A stretch of 64,000 bases of DNA from Pseudoselenomonas ruminantium (lineage in GTDB: Bacteria; Bacillota; Negativicutes; Selenomonadales; Selenomonadaceae): NCBI RefSeq assembly GCF_900142515.1, contig NZ_FRBC01000008.1, positions 40,420 through 104,419 of the forward strand. Reading direction: 5' to 3'. Position numbers and translations under genes: made by a program. Below the pieces are notes generated by a model. The model searched no databases and had not been told where the DNA came from. It worked only from the letters and a program-made list of their open reading frames with translations. Positions 10,260 to 18,676 of the stretch are shown piece after piece. The number at the start of each line of letters is the position of its first letter. The stretch's first letter is position 1.

Positions 10260-10925
10260 TCAGTCCTCTAAATTTGCCTTCAATTTCCACAAATCCGGAC
10301 ATAAATCACCAATGGAACTGGCCAGATCATCCTGTGGCTCCAATATATCCAGAACCGGCTGCATCGTCTGACGGAATTTAGCGTCATCCTGCATGAGCAC
10401 CAAGATCGCACTGGTATTGATAGCATCTGCCAGCGCCGTATGCTGCGTACCTTCGAATTTATGATCCATGGCTCCCAGTGCGTGTTTCAGAGCCAGACTG
10501 TTATGAAGCCCCAGACGGTCATCAAATTCCTGCTGCAGATCCACCCAGCGCTCATCCAACCAGCTCACATCAAACTCCGGCAGCTTGAAACGACATTCTT
10601 TCTTCAACTGCTTGATATCCGACATGCTCCAGGAGTAAATCTTCGTTTCCTCCGTGCCAATCCATTCCACAAACCGCTGGAAGGCCTGCGCATAATTGCC
10701 TTTGCCATCCACCATTTCCTGCTTGATGCCGGTAAGATTCGTGATATGCTTCTTGATCTTGCCATACTCCGGTTCCACATAGCATTGGAACTCCGCTTCC
10801 TGCTGAAAATTCTCATCCAGCCGCACGGCGCCAAACTCTATGACCTCTTCTTTCATATGACGTTTGACTTCGCGGAATTCCCGATCTACAGGATTCATCT
10901 CCAAATCTATCACTACATACTTCAT
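10260..10925 (-). CDS. DEDDh-type 3'-5' exonuclease family protein
   Basis: About 221 residues from ATG at 10925, chosen because GAGGGG lies just upstream and MKYVVIDLEMN is the usual family opening; an upstream start at 10985 adds an unlikely leader. Motifs of the RNase T/DNA polymerase epsilon fold are present: Exo I VIDLEMN (Asp and Glu), Exo II around SMSDIKQL, and Exo III HTALADAINT (His and Asp). These two-metal exonucleases trim RNA or DNA 3' ends. The KapD/ERI-1-like subgroup is the closest match by eye; the substrate is not known. Confidence 0.85.
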   Translation of the reverse strand: MKYVVIDLEMNPVDREFREVKRHMKEEVIEFGAVRLDENFQQEAEFQCYVEPEYGKIKKHITNLTGIKQEMVDGKGNYAQAFQRFVEWIGTEETKIYSWSMSDIKQLKKECRFKLPEFDVSWLDERWVDLQQEFDDRLGLHNSLALKHALGAMDHKFEGTQHTALADAINTSAILVLMQDDAKFRQTMQPVLDILEPQDDLASSIGDLCPDLWKLKANLED

Positions 10926-11003
10926 CAAATTCCCCTCGCGCTTTCTTCGTTCATTTATCATTAAATATTCTACCGAAAAGCGCATTTTCCTTCAAGCGCT
11001 TTT

Positions 11004-12110
11004 TCACACCGCCTGATGTCCGCAAAGAAATAATATCAGGCGCACGGCTCCATCAATATCATCCAGATCATATTGCCGGATTGGCAGAGCCTCCGGCCCG
11101 CCACTGCTGAAAAGCGCCACGGTTTCCGTATCCACCAAAACATCTCCCAGCCCGCGCCATAGGGAAATCTTCGGCAGTACCCCGTGATTGCGGCTCTCAA
11201 TCAATACGATGTCCACGTTTTCCAGACGGTTGGCTACTGCCGCCAAAGGCGCACGTTTAGCGGTCTGCTGCTGGATGAAATAGCCTTCCGGAGAAACCAC
11301 CGCCACGGCCTGCGCGCCAGCTTCCTTGAACCGCCAGCTGTCCTTGCCGGTCTCATCCACATTATAGCCATGACAGTCTCCTTTTACCACGCCCACGCGC
11401 AAGCCATGCTCCCGCAGGCGCGGCAGCAGCTGCTCGATAAAAGTGGTCTTGCCGGTATTGGACACCGGCGCCGCGATCGTAACCAGAGGAACATCCCGCC
11501 GGAGGTTGGCAAAACGGCCTTCCATCAAGCGGTAATCCGCAGGAGTATTCACATTGAAAAATACATCCTTGTCGGCAATCTCCACAAATTTATGCGGTAC
11601 GGCATCAATTATCTTCCCTATTTTATATTCACCGCTGGCCAAAGCCGCCTCCACCTGAGGCAGGATCTTTCGATGGTAGATGCCTGCCAACGGCTGCCGC
11701 CGCCCTCCTGCCACAGGAATGACAGCCCATTCCCCCTGAACAGCGTCCAGCAACGGCTTTAAAACCGGATAACGGAACAAGGGCATATCACAGGATACCG
11801 CTAACGCATAGTCGGTCTGCAAGCGAGCCAGCCCCGCCCGCAATCCCTCCAGCGGCCCTGCCGCCTCCCGGCTATCCGGCACGAATTCCAGCTCATACTG
11901 CTGGCAAAGGCGCTGCAGTTCCTCATTATCTTCATGCCCACCGCAAAGGTACCGTTCCTTGAAGGGTTGACGCTCTGTCTTGCGCAGCTGCCACTCCAGG
12001 AGCGAACTATTATCCAGCTCCAGAAAACGCTTATCCTGTCCCATACGGGAACTTTGACCCCCCGCGATAATCAGTACCCCTAAATCAGCAAAATCCATGT
12101 CAAAGCACAC
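11004..12110 (-). CDS. mobA: Molybdopterin-guanine dinucleotide synthesis fusion protein MobA-MobB
   Basis: A 368-residue protein with two fused modules. Residues about 8-195 are the MobA nucleotidyltransferase, with GTP-binding opening VLIIAGGQSSRMGQDKR and the acidic motif SCDMPLF, which joins GMP to molybdopterin. Residues about 208-368 are MobB, with P-loop APVSNTGKTTF and GVVKGDCHGYNVDETGKDSWR. Fusion of the two is known in some bacteria. The protein implies that this organism makes MGD-type molybdenum enzymes. The next gene (MATE) begins on the same strand about 24 bp upstream of this start, so the two may be co-transcribed. Confidence 0.92.
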   Translation of the reverse strand: MCFDMDFADLGVLIIAGGQSSRMGQDKRFLELDNSSLLEWQLRKTERQPFKERYLCGGHEDNEELQRLCQQYELEFVPDSREAAGPLEGLRAGLARLQTDYALAVSCDMPLFRYPVLKPLLDAVQGEWAVIPVAGGRRQPLAGIYHRKILPQVEAALASGEYKIGKIIDAVPHKFVEIADKDVFFNVNTPADYRLMEGRFANLRRDVPLVTIAAPVSNTGKTTFIEQLLPRLREHGLRVGVVKGDCHGYNVDETGKDSWRFKEAGAQAVAVVSPEGYFIQQQTAKRAPLAAVANRLENVDIVLIESRNHGVLPKISLWRGLGDVLVDTETVALFSSGGPEALPIRQYDLDDIDGAVRLILFLCGHQAV

Positions 12111-12133
12111 CCCTTCAATTCATCATGGAAAAC

Positions 12134-13489
12134 TCACACCCGGATCAGCTTGATATGCCGCCGGCAATAACGATACAACAGACCAATAAAAATACCTGTA
12201 ATCAGCCAGCTCACCGGATAGCAGGCCATAAGCGTGCCATAGTCCGGATGGGCAGGGAACAGCGTGTAAAGCCAGGTTATGCGCACGCCGCAGATTCCCA
12301 CCAAGGCCAGCAAGGCCGGCGGCAAAGAAAAGCCATAACCACGCAGCGCCCCCGAGAGCACATCGATGAACACCTGCAGGAACTGCGGCGCTACGATGTA
12401 CCAGAACCGGACGATGCCCAGCTCCACCACAGTATCGTCCGCATTGAAGATGGCAAAGAATTCCCGGGCAAACACGATGACGACAGCAGCCATGCCAAGC
12501 GTAAACGCAATATCCAGCAGCATCCCCACCTTGGTAATCGCAAAGCAGCGCGGCAGATTCCCCGCTCCGTAATTCTGGCTCACAAAAGTCGTGGTAGCCT
12601 GCGCAAAAGCATTCAGGAAACAGTAGACATTGACCTCGATGGCAAAAGCCGCTGCCGAAGCAGCCATGGCATCCGGCCCCAGACTATTCACCGCCGCCTG
12701 AATGAGGATATTGGAAAAGGAAAAGACCATGCCCTGAATCCCGGCAGGCAGGCCGATGGCCGCAATCTCCCGCAGCATTCTCCGGTCAAAGACAAAATCC
12801 TTGAACTGCAGACGCAGGATATCCTGCGAATGCGTAAGCGACCAAAAGAGGATAAAAGAACTTACCCCCATGGCAATGATCGTCCCCAGTGCCACGCCCA
12901 TGACCCCCCAGCCCCAGCTGACAAAGAGCAAGTCCAAGGCGAGGTTGACCACACTGGCTGCCGCCAGTGCCAAAAGCGGCGTGCGCGTATCACCCCGCGC
13001 CCTGAGGATGGCCGCCTCAAAGTTATAGACACCGATAAGAGGCAGGCCCAGCAGATAAACCCGCAAATAGGTTTCCGCCATCGCCTCTACTTCTGCCGGC
13101 ACATCCAGCCAGTTGATGATGGGCGCAGCCAGGATTTCCCCCACTGCCAGCAGCAAAAAACCGGTAATGACAGCCAACGCAAAGGAAGTCTGCACCGCCG
13201 TGCCCACTTTCTCAGGCTTTTTCGCCCCGATGAAACGGGCAATCACCACATTGGCCCCCAGCGATAATCCCATAAAAAGATTCACCAGGATCCCAATGAC
13301 CGAGATATTATTTCCCACTGCCGCCATAGCGTTCTTGCCCACGAACTGCCCCAGCACCGCTACATCAGCAGCATTGAAGAGCTGCTGCAGCACGCCTGTC
13401 AGGGCCAGCGGTATCGCAAAAATAATCAGCTTATCCCAAAATGAGCCATGAAGCATATCCATGTCCCGTGTGTTCAACATTCCTGTCAC
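12134..13489 (-). CDS. MATE-family multidrug/sodium antiporter
   Basis: A 451-residue polytopic protein with twelve predicted membrane helices in two related halves, typical of MATE exporters that expel drugs or metabolites using Na+ or H+ gradients. Recognisable stretches are the opening DMLHGSFWDKLIIFAIPLA, PLIGVYNFEAAILRARGDTRTP in the middle, and the second-half counterpart with FVSQNYGAG. The substrate cannot be predicted. It is followed closely by the mobA-mobB gene on the same strand. Confidence 0.92.
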   Translation of the reverse strand: MTGMLNTRDMDMLHGSFWDKLIIFAIPLALTGVLQQLFNAADVAVLGQFVGKNAMAAVGNNISVIGILVNLFMGLSLGANVVIARFIGAKKPEKVGTAVQTSFALAVITGFLLLAVGEILAAPIINWLDVPAEVEAMAETYLRVYLLGLPLIGVYNFEAAILRARGDTRTPLLALAAASVVNLALDLLFVSWGWGVMGVALGTIIAMGVSSFILFWSLTHSQDILRLQFKDFVFDRRMLREIAAIGLPAGIQGMVFSFSNILIQAAVNSLGPDAMAASAAAFAIEVNVYCFLNAFAQATTTFVSQNYGAGNLPRCFAITKVGMLLDIAFTLGMAAVVIVFAREFFAIFNADDTVVELGIVRFWYIVAPQFLQVFIDVLSGALRGYGFSLPPALLALVGICGVRITWLYTLFPAHPDYGTLMACYPVSWLITGIFIGLLYRYCRRHIKLIRV

Positions 13490-13658
13490 CTCATAAACCT
13501 AAAAATACATCGAAAGCTAATTATAACGCTATATGCAGCACAATACCAGACCTTTAGGAAGCAAATTTTACCATATGCAAGATATGGCAAAACAAAGCCT
13601 TTTTGATGTATAATAGAAGGGATTTCTGTACTGATATCTTAATAAGGGAGGAATTATT

Positions 13659-14717
13659 TTGCCTAGCACAGATTGGATGAGCTGGATTGATTGGACTCAT
13701 CTGTTAGAAATGCTGATTGTACCAGTCTGTATCCTGATTGCCGCCCTGACTGCGGGAATCACCCTGAACCGCATGATCCGGAAACGGGTGATGAATCGCC
13801 TGACCAGTGATGAAACCACCTGGCAGACTATTTTTATCAATGCATTGCAGGGAGTTCCCATTTCTCTCTGTCTGGTAGTAGGGCTCTACTGGATTGTCAA
13901 TACCATCAACATCATTGAACCATTGGTAAAGATTTTCTCGTATATCCTCTTTACGGTAATCATCATGACGATTACCCGCGTCATCGCCCGCACGGTCAGC
14001 GGCATCATCGATATGCAGATTGAGCGCTCCCAGCAGAAGATGCCTAAGACCACACTCTTAAACGCCATTGTCAACGGCATCATCTATGCCATGGGCATTC
14101 TGGTGATACTCCAATACTACGGCATCTCCATTGCACCGATCCTCACCGCCCTGGGTGTCGGTGGTATGGCCGTGGCTCTGGCTCTGCAGGAAACCCTGGC
14201 CAATATCTTCTCCGGGTTGCATCTGATTCTCTCCAAGCAGCTGCGCCTGGGCGACTATATCCACCTGAGTTCCGGCGAGGAAGGCCGCGTCACAGATATT
14301 ACCTGGCGATTCACCACCATTGTCCCCGTAGGCGAGGGGAATATGGTAGTCATACCGAACCAGAAAATTGCCTCCTCAATCATCACGAACTTCAGCATGC
14401 CCCGCCATGATATCCTCATCAAGATTCCCGTAGGCGTGGCCTATAACAGCGATTTACAGAAAGTGGAAGAGGTTACGCTGGATGTAGCCCGCCAGGTCCT
14501 GCTCCAGCTCAACGAGCGACTGGATAAGGACCGCCAGCCAGCGGTGCGTTTCTACAACTTCGGTGAGAGCAGCATCGATTTCAACGTCCTGCTCCATTCT
14601 GCCCGCTTTGACAATCAATTCCTGCTCAAGCACGAATTCATCAAAGCACTCACCGCCAGATACCGGGAAGAAGGCATCGAAATCCCCTTCCCCATCCGCA
14701 CAATCGTACAACAATAA
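13659..14717 (+). CDS. mscS: MscS-family mechanosensitive ion channel
   Basis: A 352-residue protein with about four N-terminal membrane segments (near residues 14-37, 60-80, 88-105, 133-190). The last includes the glycine/alanine-rich pore helix ILTALGVGGMAVALALQETLANIFSG. A soluble MscS beta domain follows (LRLGDYIHLSSGEEGRVTDITWR) and then the C-terminal vestibule. It releases solutes on osmotic downshock. GGGAGGAATT precedes the start, which is probably a TTG codon at 13659 giving MPSTDW. Monocistronic, closed by a strong terminator. Confidence 0.92.
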   Translation: MPSTDWMSWIDWTHLLEMLIVPVCILIAALTAGITLNRMIRKRVMNRLTSDETTWQTIFINALQGVPISLCLVVGLYWIVNTINIIEPLVKIFSYILFTVIIMTITRVIARTVSGIIDMQIERSQQKMPKTTLLNAIVNGIIYAMGILVILQYYGISIAPILTALGVGGMAVALALQETLANIFSGLHLILSKQLRLGDYIHLSSGEEGRVTDITWRFTTIVPVGEGNMVVIPNQKIASSIITNFSMPRHDILIKIPVGVAYNSDLQKVEEVTLDVARQVLLQLNERLDKDRQPAVRFYNFGESSIDFNVLLHSARFDNQFLLKHEFIKALTARYREEGIEIPFPIRTIVQQ

Positions 14718-14723
14718 ACCGCA

Positions 14724-14755
14724 GGGGCCGCGAACATTTCGCGACCCCTTTTTTT
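14724..14755 (+). terminator. Terminator between mscS and the convergent MCP gene
   Basis: GGGGCCGCGAA pairs with TTCGCGACCCC around CAT (one mismatch), followed by T7. Confidence 0.85.
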
Positions 14756-14757
14756 AA

Positions 14758-16464
14758 TTAGAACTTGAAATTCCGCAAGGTATCCTGCAAATCCTGCGCC
14801 AGCTTAGCCAGTGAATCACTGGCATTAGCAATCTCAGCAGCCGAAGCCGACTGCTCCTCCGACACAGCAGATACGTTCTGCATTTCATCGGATACCCTGG
14901 TGCCCTGCCGGTCAATATCTTCAATATGATGATTGATGACATCGGCATCGGCAGCCACGCCCCGAATGGCTGCAGCCATATTTTCGACCTGCGTGGATAC
15001 TTCATCGACAAATTCCCGAATCTTCTCAAAGGTATTACGTAACTCCTCTACGGAATGCGCGCCTTCCGAAACAGCAGTACTGCCAGCCCTCATGGACTCC
15101 ACGGCACTGTTGGTATCGGACTGGATGTCCACAATCAAAAGCGAGATCTGCTCCGCAGCCTCTGAGGACTGTTCTGCCAGTTTACGTACCTCATCTGCCA
15201 CCACGGAGAAACCACGCCCCTGCTCACCAGCCCGGGCCGCTTCAATGGCCGCATTCAAGGCCAGCAGATTGGTTTGTTCCGCAATGCCAGAAATCGTCTC
15301 GACAATCTGACCGATTTCCTGTGAACGCTCGCCCAGTTTCCCTACAATGCTTGCGGACTCACCTACTGTAGACTCCACGCCGCGAATCTGCTTCACCGAA
15401 AGCGCAATCGCCTTGGTCCCTGCAATGGCCTGTTCCGATGCCGCATTGGCATGATTGGCTACCCGCTCAGCCTCAGTCTGCAGCATTTTCACTGAATCGG
15501 CCACCTTGCCAACAGCCGTACTGCTTTCAGCAATACCCTGCTGCTGCTGGGAAACGGCCCCGGAAGCCTCCGTTACAGATTCCGCCACCTGCTGGGATGC
15601 CTGTGCAGATTGTTGGAAACTAGCGGTAAGCTGCTCCGAAGCTGAAGCAATATGTTCTGCCGACTCATTGCTTTTTGCCATCAAATCATTCAAGGCAACA
15701 CGTACATCTTCCACGACCCTGGCCATTTCTCCGAACTCATCCTCACGATGCTCCGGCATATCCAGCTGACGGAAATCTCCCGCCTGCAGGCGCTGGCAGG
15801 CAGCCACCATAGCCTTCAAGGGTTTACGGATGACCTGCGTCAGAAGGCCGCCAAACAGCGTCATCAACACCACCGCCACTAACGTGATGATTCCCATCGA
15901 CCACTTGGCAGTCGAAACATCCTGTTCATTCTGCTTGTTGATTTCTTCAGCCTCAGCATAAACAGCTTTCCGCAGCGGCGACATACTGGTATCCCAGGCA
16001 ATGATATCCTTTATGGCCTTGGTTCCGTATAAAGCCCTGGCTTCCTGCTGCTTGCCCTGCAATGACAGCTCCATCATCTTGTCCACAGAGTCCTTGAAAT
16101 CCAACCAGTGCTTTTCCACCACATCGACACCTTCTACGTTCTCACCTAAGGCCCGATATTCGCTCCACGTATCCTCATAGCGTTTCAGATACTTTTCGAT
16201 ATCCTTTTTATTCTTCTGCATCTGCGCCACATCCGTGAGCATGACATTTTCCAAGATCCGCGATTGGATTGCCCGTACTGTAATCGAACAGTCTCCCAGC
16301 AATCTCACAGATTGCATCTTTTGGGCATACATCCTGTCCATGTCCTTCTGAATGCCATTCAGATACGAAACAGAATTCCAGCCCACAGCTACCAGTGCCA
16401 AAACAGCCAAAGCAATCATACAGGCAATCTTGGCACTTACACGCAGGTTATTCAACCAATTCAT
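14758..16464 (-). CDS. Methyl-accepting chemotaxis protein
   Basis: A 568-residue receptor. Membrane segment 1 is at about 13-33, followed by a periplasmic four-helix-bundle (4HB_MCP) sensor to about 190. Membrane segment 2 is at about 190-212, then a HAMP linker ([18 protein letters not shown]). The long cytoplasmic coiled coil ends in the highly conserved hairpin tip [20 protein letters not shown] and [17 protein letters not shown], where CheA/CheW bind. The ligand is unknown. No other chemotaxis gene is adjacent. Confidence 0.95.
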   Translation of the reverse strand: MNWLNNLRVSAKIACMIALAVLALVAVGWNSVSYLNGIQKDMDRMYAQKMQSVRLLGDCSITVRAIQSRILENVMLTDVAQMQKNKKDIEKYLKRYEDTWSEYRALGENVEGVDVVEKHWLDFKDSVDKMMELSLQGKQQEARALYGTKAIKDIIAWDTSMSPLRKAVYAEAEEINKQNEQDVSTAKWSMGIITLVAVVLMTLFGGLLTQVIRKPLKAMVAACQRLQAGDFRQLDMPEHREDEFGEMARVVEDVRVALNDLMAKSNESAEHIASASEQLTASFQQSAQASQQVAESVTEASGAVSQQQQGIAESSTAVGKVADSVKMLQTEAERVANHANAASEQAIAGTKAIALSVKQIRGVESTVGESASIVGKLGERSQEIGQIVETISGIAEQTNLLALNAAIEAARAGEQGRGFSVVADEVRKLAEQSSEAAEQISLLIVDIQSDTNSAVESMRAGSTAVSEGAHSVEELRNTFEKIREFVDEVSTQVENMAAAIRGVAADADVINHHIEDIDRQGTRVSDEMQNVSAVSEEQSASAAEIANASDSLAKLAQDLQDTLRNFKF

Positions 16465-16562
16465 AATCCATCCCTCACATTCTCAAAAAATCCCTTTCAA
16501 AAACAATCTCCTTCCATAATGATGAACAAACTGCGGCACCTCCTTACTCATTATGGATAATG

Positions 16563-16652
16563 TTATCCACAAAACCTCCATTTTCCTGCCTGTGGATAAC
16601 TTTTTTCACCCCCTTCCATTCCGCGCTCAAGCCCGTTTTCTCCTGTGGATAA
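16563..16652. promoter_or_regulatory. Cluster of three perfect DnaA boxes
   Basis: Exact TTATCCACA boxes lie at 16563-16571 (+), 16591-16599 (-) and 16644-16652 (-). They are in the 332-bp gap between the chemotaxis receptor and the nrd genes, just upstream of the nrd promoter. Neither dnaA, dnaN nor rpmH is nearby, so this is more likely a DnaA-binding control or titration site than oriC. Confidence 0.7.
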
Positions 16653-16668
16653 CGCGGGGGATAAACAA

Positions 16669-16715
16669 CTATATATAGTATTACTATTGACTAACAGCCA
16701 TACATATTGTATAAT
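16669..16715 (+). promoter_or_regulatory. Promoter with two NrdR-box-like sites upstream of the nrd genes
   Basis: TTGACT (16687-16692), a 17-bp spacer and TATAAT (16710-16715) form a near-consensus promoter. CTATATATAG at 16669-16678 matches the NrdR-box core exactly, and a second partial match (ATACATATTG, 16700-16709) begins 31 bp downstream. NrdR represses ribonucleotide reductase genes through paired boxes about three helical turns apart that overlap the promoter, as here. Confidence 0.7.
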
Positions 16716-16796
16716 TTCTTTACATTCACCACATATGGGTGATTCAAGTCAAACACAGGCCGCAAGGCTAAAAAATACAAAGGATAGGTGATTATC

Positions 16797-17084
16797 ATGA
16801 TGGTAAATGATGTAGCAGTAACTATCGATGGTCTCAGCGATGTAACGGAGGCAGAAATCGCCCAGTACATCGGCTATGTGGAAGAGCAGACCAACGAGAA
16901 GCTGAATGAACTCACGCTGACCCCCGCAGCTGATGGTCAGATTCATCTGGACTATGTGCTCCAGCCCCAGAAGTTTGAGCGCATCCGCCGCATCACGGGT
17001 TATCTCGTAGGCACCATCGACCGCTGGAATGACGCCAAAAAGGCTGAAGAACATGACCGCGTAAAGCATACGGTTATGCACTGA
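16797..17084 (+). CDS. Small protein resembling the C-terminus of anaerobic ribonucleotide reductase NrdD
   Basis: About 95 residues from ATG at 16797 (ATG at 16800 is also possible; AGGTG lies just upstream). The last third, RRITGYLVGTIDRWNDAKKAEEHDRVKH, is close to the tail of NrdD-family proteins. The catalytic ten-stranded barrel and the zinc-binding cysteines are absent, so it cannot reduce nucleotides alone. The gene ends one base before nrdG starts and sits under an NrdR-type promoter, so it probably works with NrdG or a separate NrdD. Database entries often call such short proteins NrdD. Its function is unproven. Confidence 0.75.
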   Translation: MMVNDVAVTIDGLSDVTEAEIAQYIGYVEEQTNEKLNELTLTPAADGQIHLDYVLQPQKFERIRRITGYLVGTIDRWNDAKKAEEHDRVKHTVMH

Positions 17085-17085
17085 T

Positions 17086-17580
17086 ATGAAAATTCGCATT
17101 GCCGGCATTGTGGAAGAATCCATCGTGGACGGTGACGGGCTCAGATTTACGGTATTCACGCAGGGCTGCCCCCATCATTGCCCTGGATGTCATAACCCCG
17201 CTACTCACCCGGCCACAGGTGGCCGCGAAGCCGATACAGATGAGATTCTCACCTATCTGGATGCCAATCCCCTGCTGGACGGTATCACCTTCAGTGGCGG
17301 CGAACCCTTTCTCCAGCCCTCCCCCCTTATCAAGCTTGCCCGTGAGGCTCACGCCCGCGGGCTTGACGTGTGGAGTTATACGGGCTTTACGCTGGAAGAT
17401 TTGCTGGCCAGAAAAAATCCAGCCATCGATACCCTTTTGAAAGAAATCGATGTACTGGTAGATGGCCGTTATGAAGAAAAACTTCGGGATCTGACCCTGA
17501 ACTTCCGCGGCTCCGCCAATCAACGAGTCATTGACATGAATGCCTATCGCAAAACAGGCATCATAAAAACCTTATATTAA
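17086..17580 (+). CDS. nrdG: Anaerobic ribonucleoside-triphosphate reductase activating protein
   Basis: A 164-residue radical-SAM activase. The cluster-binding motif CPHHCPGC (Cys 28, 32, 35; CxxxCxxC) is intact, followed by the GGEPF motif (ITFSGGEPFLQ) that contacts SAM. NrdG uses a 4Fe-4S cluster to form the glycyl radical on NrdD, enabling dNTP synthesis without oxygen. It follows the mini-NrdD gene by one base and is closed by a bidirectional terminator. Full-length nrdD is not in the window. Confidence 0.95.
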   Translation: MKIRIAGIVEESIVDGDGLRFTVFTQGCPHHCPGCHNPATHPATGGREADTDEILTYLDANPLLDGITFSGGEPFLQPSPLIKLAREAHARGLDVWSYTGFTLEDLLARKNPAIDTLLKEIDVLVDGRYEEKLRDLTLNFRGSANQRVIDMNAYRKTGIIKTLY

Positions 17581-17617
17581 AAAATCCGGCCAGTCATTTG
17601 GACTGGCCGGATTTTTT
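17581..17617. terminator. Bidirectional terminator between nrdG and uspA
   Basis: AATCCGGCCAGTC pairs perfectly with GACTGGCCGGATT, with an A-run before and T6 after, so it serves both convergent transcripts. Confidence 0.9.
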
Positions 17618-17621
17618 CTGT

Positions 17622-18041
17622 TCATTTCACAACTAAAACCGGGCATTTCGCCTGCTCCACGATATACTGGCTGACGCTGCCCAACAGCACACCTTTCACA
17701 ATCCCCAGTCCCCGGCTGCCCATAATGATGAGGTCAATGTCATTCGAAGATGCAAAATCCAAAATCACCACCGCAGGTGATCCTGTTTCGGAATAAGCTT
17801 CCTTTTCTATCCCTGAGGGCACCATTTCCATGGCACGATCCAAAATCACATTCCCAGCCTTCGTGACCGCCTCCAGAATCGCATCCGACAAGCAGGCATT
17901 GATGGCCAGCTGGTTGATGTTAGCGACATAGAGAAAGTTCAGCCTCGCCTCACAGATTTCCGCCATGGCAATAGCCTCCGCTACTGCGCGGTCCGAACCT
18001 TCCGAGCCATCTACCGGCACAAGAATATTTTTCATCATCAT
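17622..18041 (-). CDS. Universal stress protein, UspA family (first copy)
   Basis: A 139-residue UspA-fold protein. It starts NILVPVDGSEGSDRAVAEA and ends with the ATP-binding signature G-x2-G-x9-G-S (GSRGLGIVKGVLLGS) and CPVLVVK, so it belongs to the nucleotide-binding type. Such proteins help survival under stress or starvation. It lies 16 bp downstream of a second uspA-type gene, likely the same operon; the two are clearly diverged paralogues. Confidence 0.92.
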   Translation of the reverse strand: MMMKNILVPVDGSEGSDRAVAEAIAMAEICEARLNFLYVANINQLAINACLSDAILEAVTKAGNVILDRAMEMVPSGIEKEAYSETGSPAVVILDFASSNDIDLIIMGSRGLGIVKGVLLGSVSQYIVEQAKCPVLVVK

Positions 18042-18057
18042 GATTACCCCCTCAAGA

Positions 18058-18486
18058 TCATTTAACCACCATCACAGCTGTCTGGGCCCGCTCTACTAAT
18101 TCCTGACTGACACTGCCGGCAAAAAAGCCTTCCACGACTCCTAAGCCCCGGCCTCCGGTCACGATAAGATCCGGCAGGCTTTCCTCAGCAAACTGCAGGA
18201 TTTCCTCTGCAGGCATCCCCGTGCGACGATGATATTCATATTGGAAATCATCCGGCATGCACCGCTTGATCATGGCTTGTGTCGCCACTTCATCACTGCG
18301 CACATCCCCAACAACATCATCTGGCAGCCAGCTTTCGTCCTGCGCATCCGTTTCGCTGGTAAAATACGTCACATGCAAAACATCCAGTTTCGCACCCATT
18401 TCTTCAGCCAGATTGGCCGCAAACTTCAACGCACGGCTAGACGTATCTGACGCATCCACAGGCACCAAAATACGGGATAACTTCAT
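18058..18486 (-). CDS. Universal stress protein, UspA family (second copy)
   Basis: A 142-residue UspA-fold protein (ILVPVDASDTSSRALKFA at the N-terminus) with the ATP-site motif GGRGLGVVEGFFAGS near the C-terminus. It is the upstream gene of a two-gene usp pair. Bacteria often carry tandem Usp genes whose products form homo- or heterodimers. A specific role cannot be assigned. Confidence 0.92.
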   Translation of the reverse strand: MKLSRILVPVDASDTSSRALKFAANLAEEMGAKLDVLHVTYFTSETDAQDESWLPDDVVGDVRSDEVATQAMIKRCMPDDFQYEYHRRTGMPAEEILQFAEESLPDLIVTGGRGLGVVEGFFAGSVSQELVERAQTAVMVVK

Positions 18487-18569
18487 CTGAACATACCTCC
18501 CCGTAATACGATATACCTAATATTTCGCGCCCGCCCCAACAAAATCCTGCCCCGGACGCAGAAAATACA

Positions 18570-18599
18570 TTGACATTCCCCAACGGATAATGATACACT
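18570..18599 (+). promoter_or_regulatory. Predicted promoter of ilvA
   Basis: TTGACA (18570-18575), an 18-bp spacer and TACACT (18594-18599). No T-box or leader-peptide attenuator is recognised in the 77 bp before the ATG. Confidence 0.55.
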
Positions 18600-18676
18600 A
18601 AATAGAACATTTTATTAGAAATAAATGCATAAAAATCAACTATGTGTAAACTGAGAGTATAAAAGGAGGCCCCCTC

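Noticed and set aside
12125..13267. Plus-strand open frame of 380 codons opposite the MATE gene
   Set aside because: Translation is rich in His, Arg and Gln, the usual antisense picture of a membrane-protein gene.
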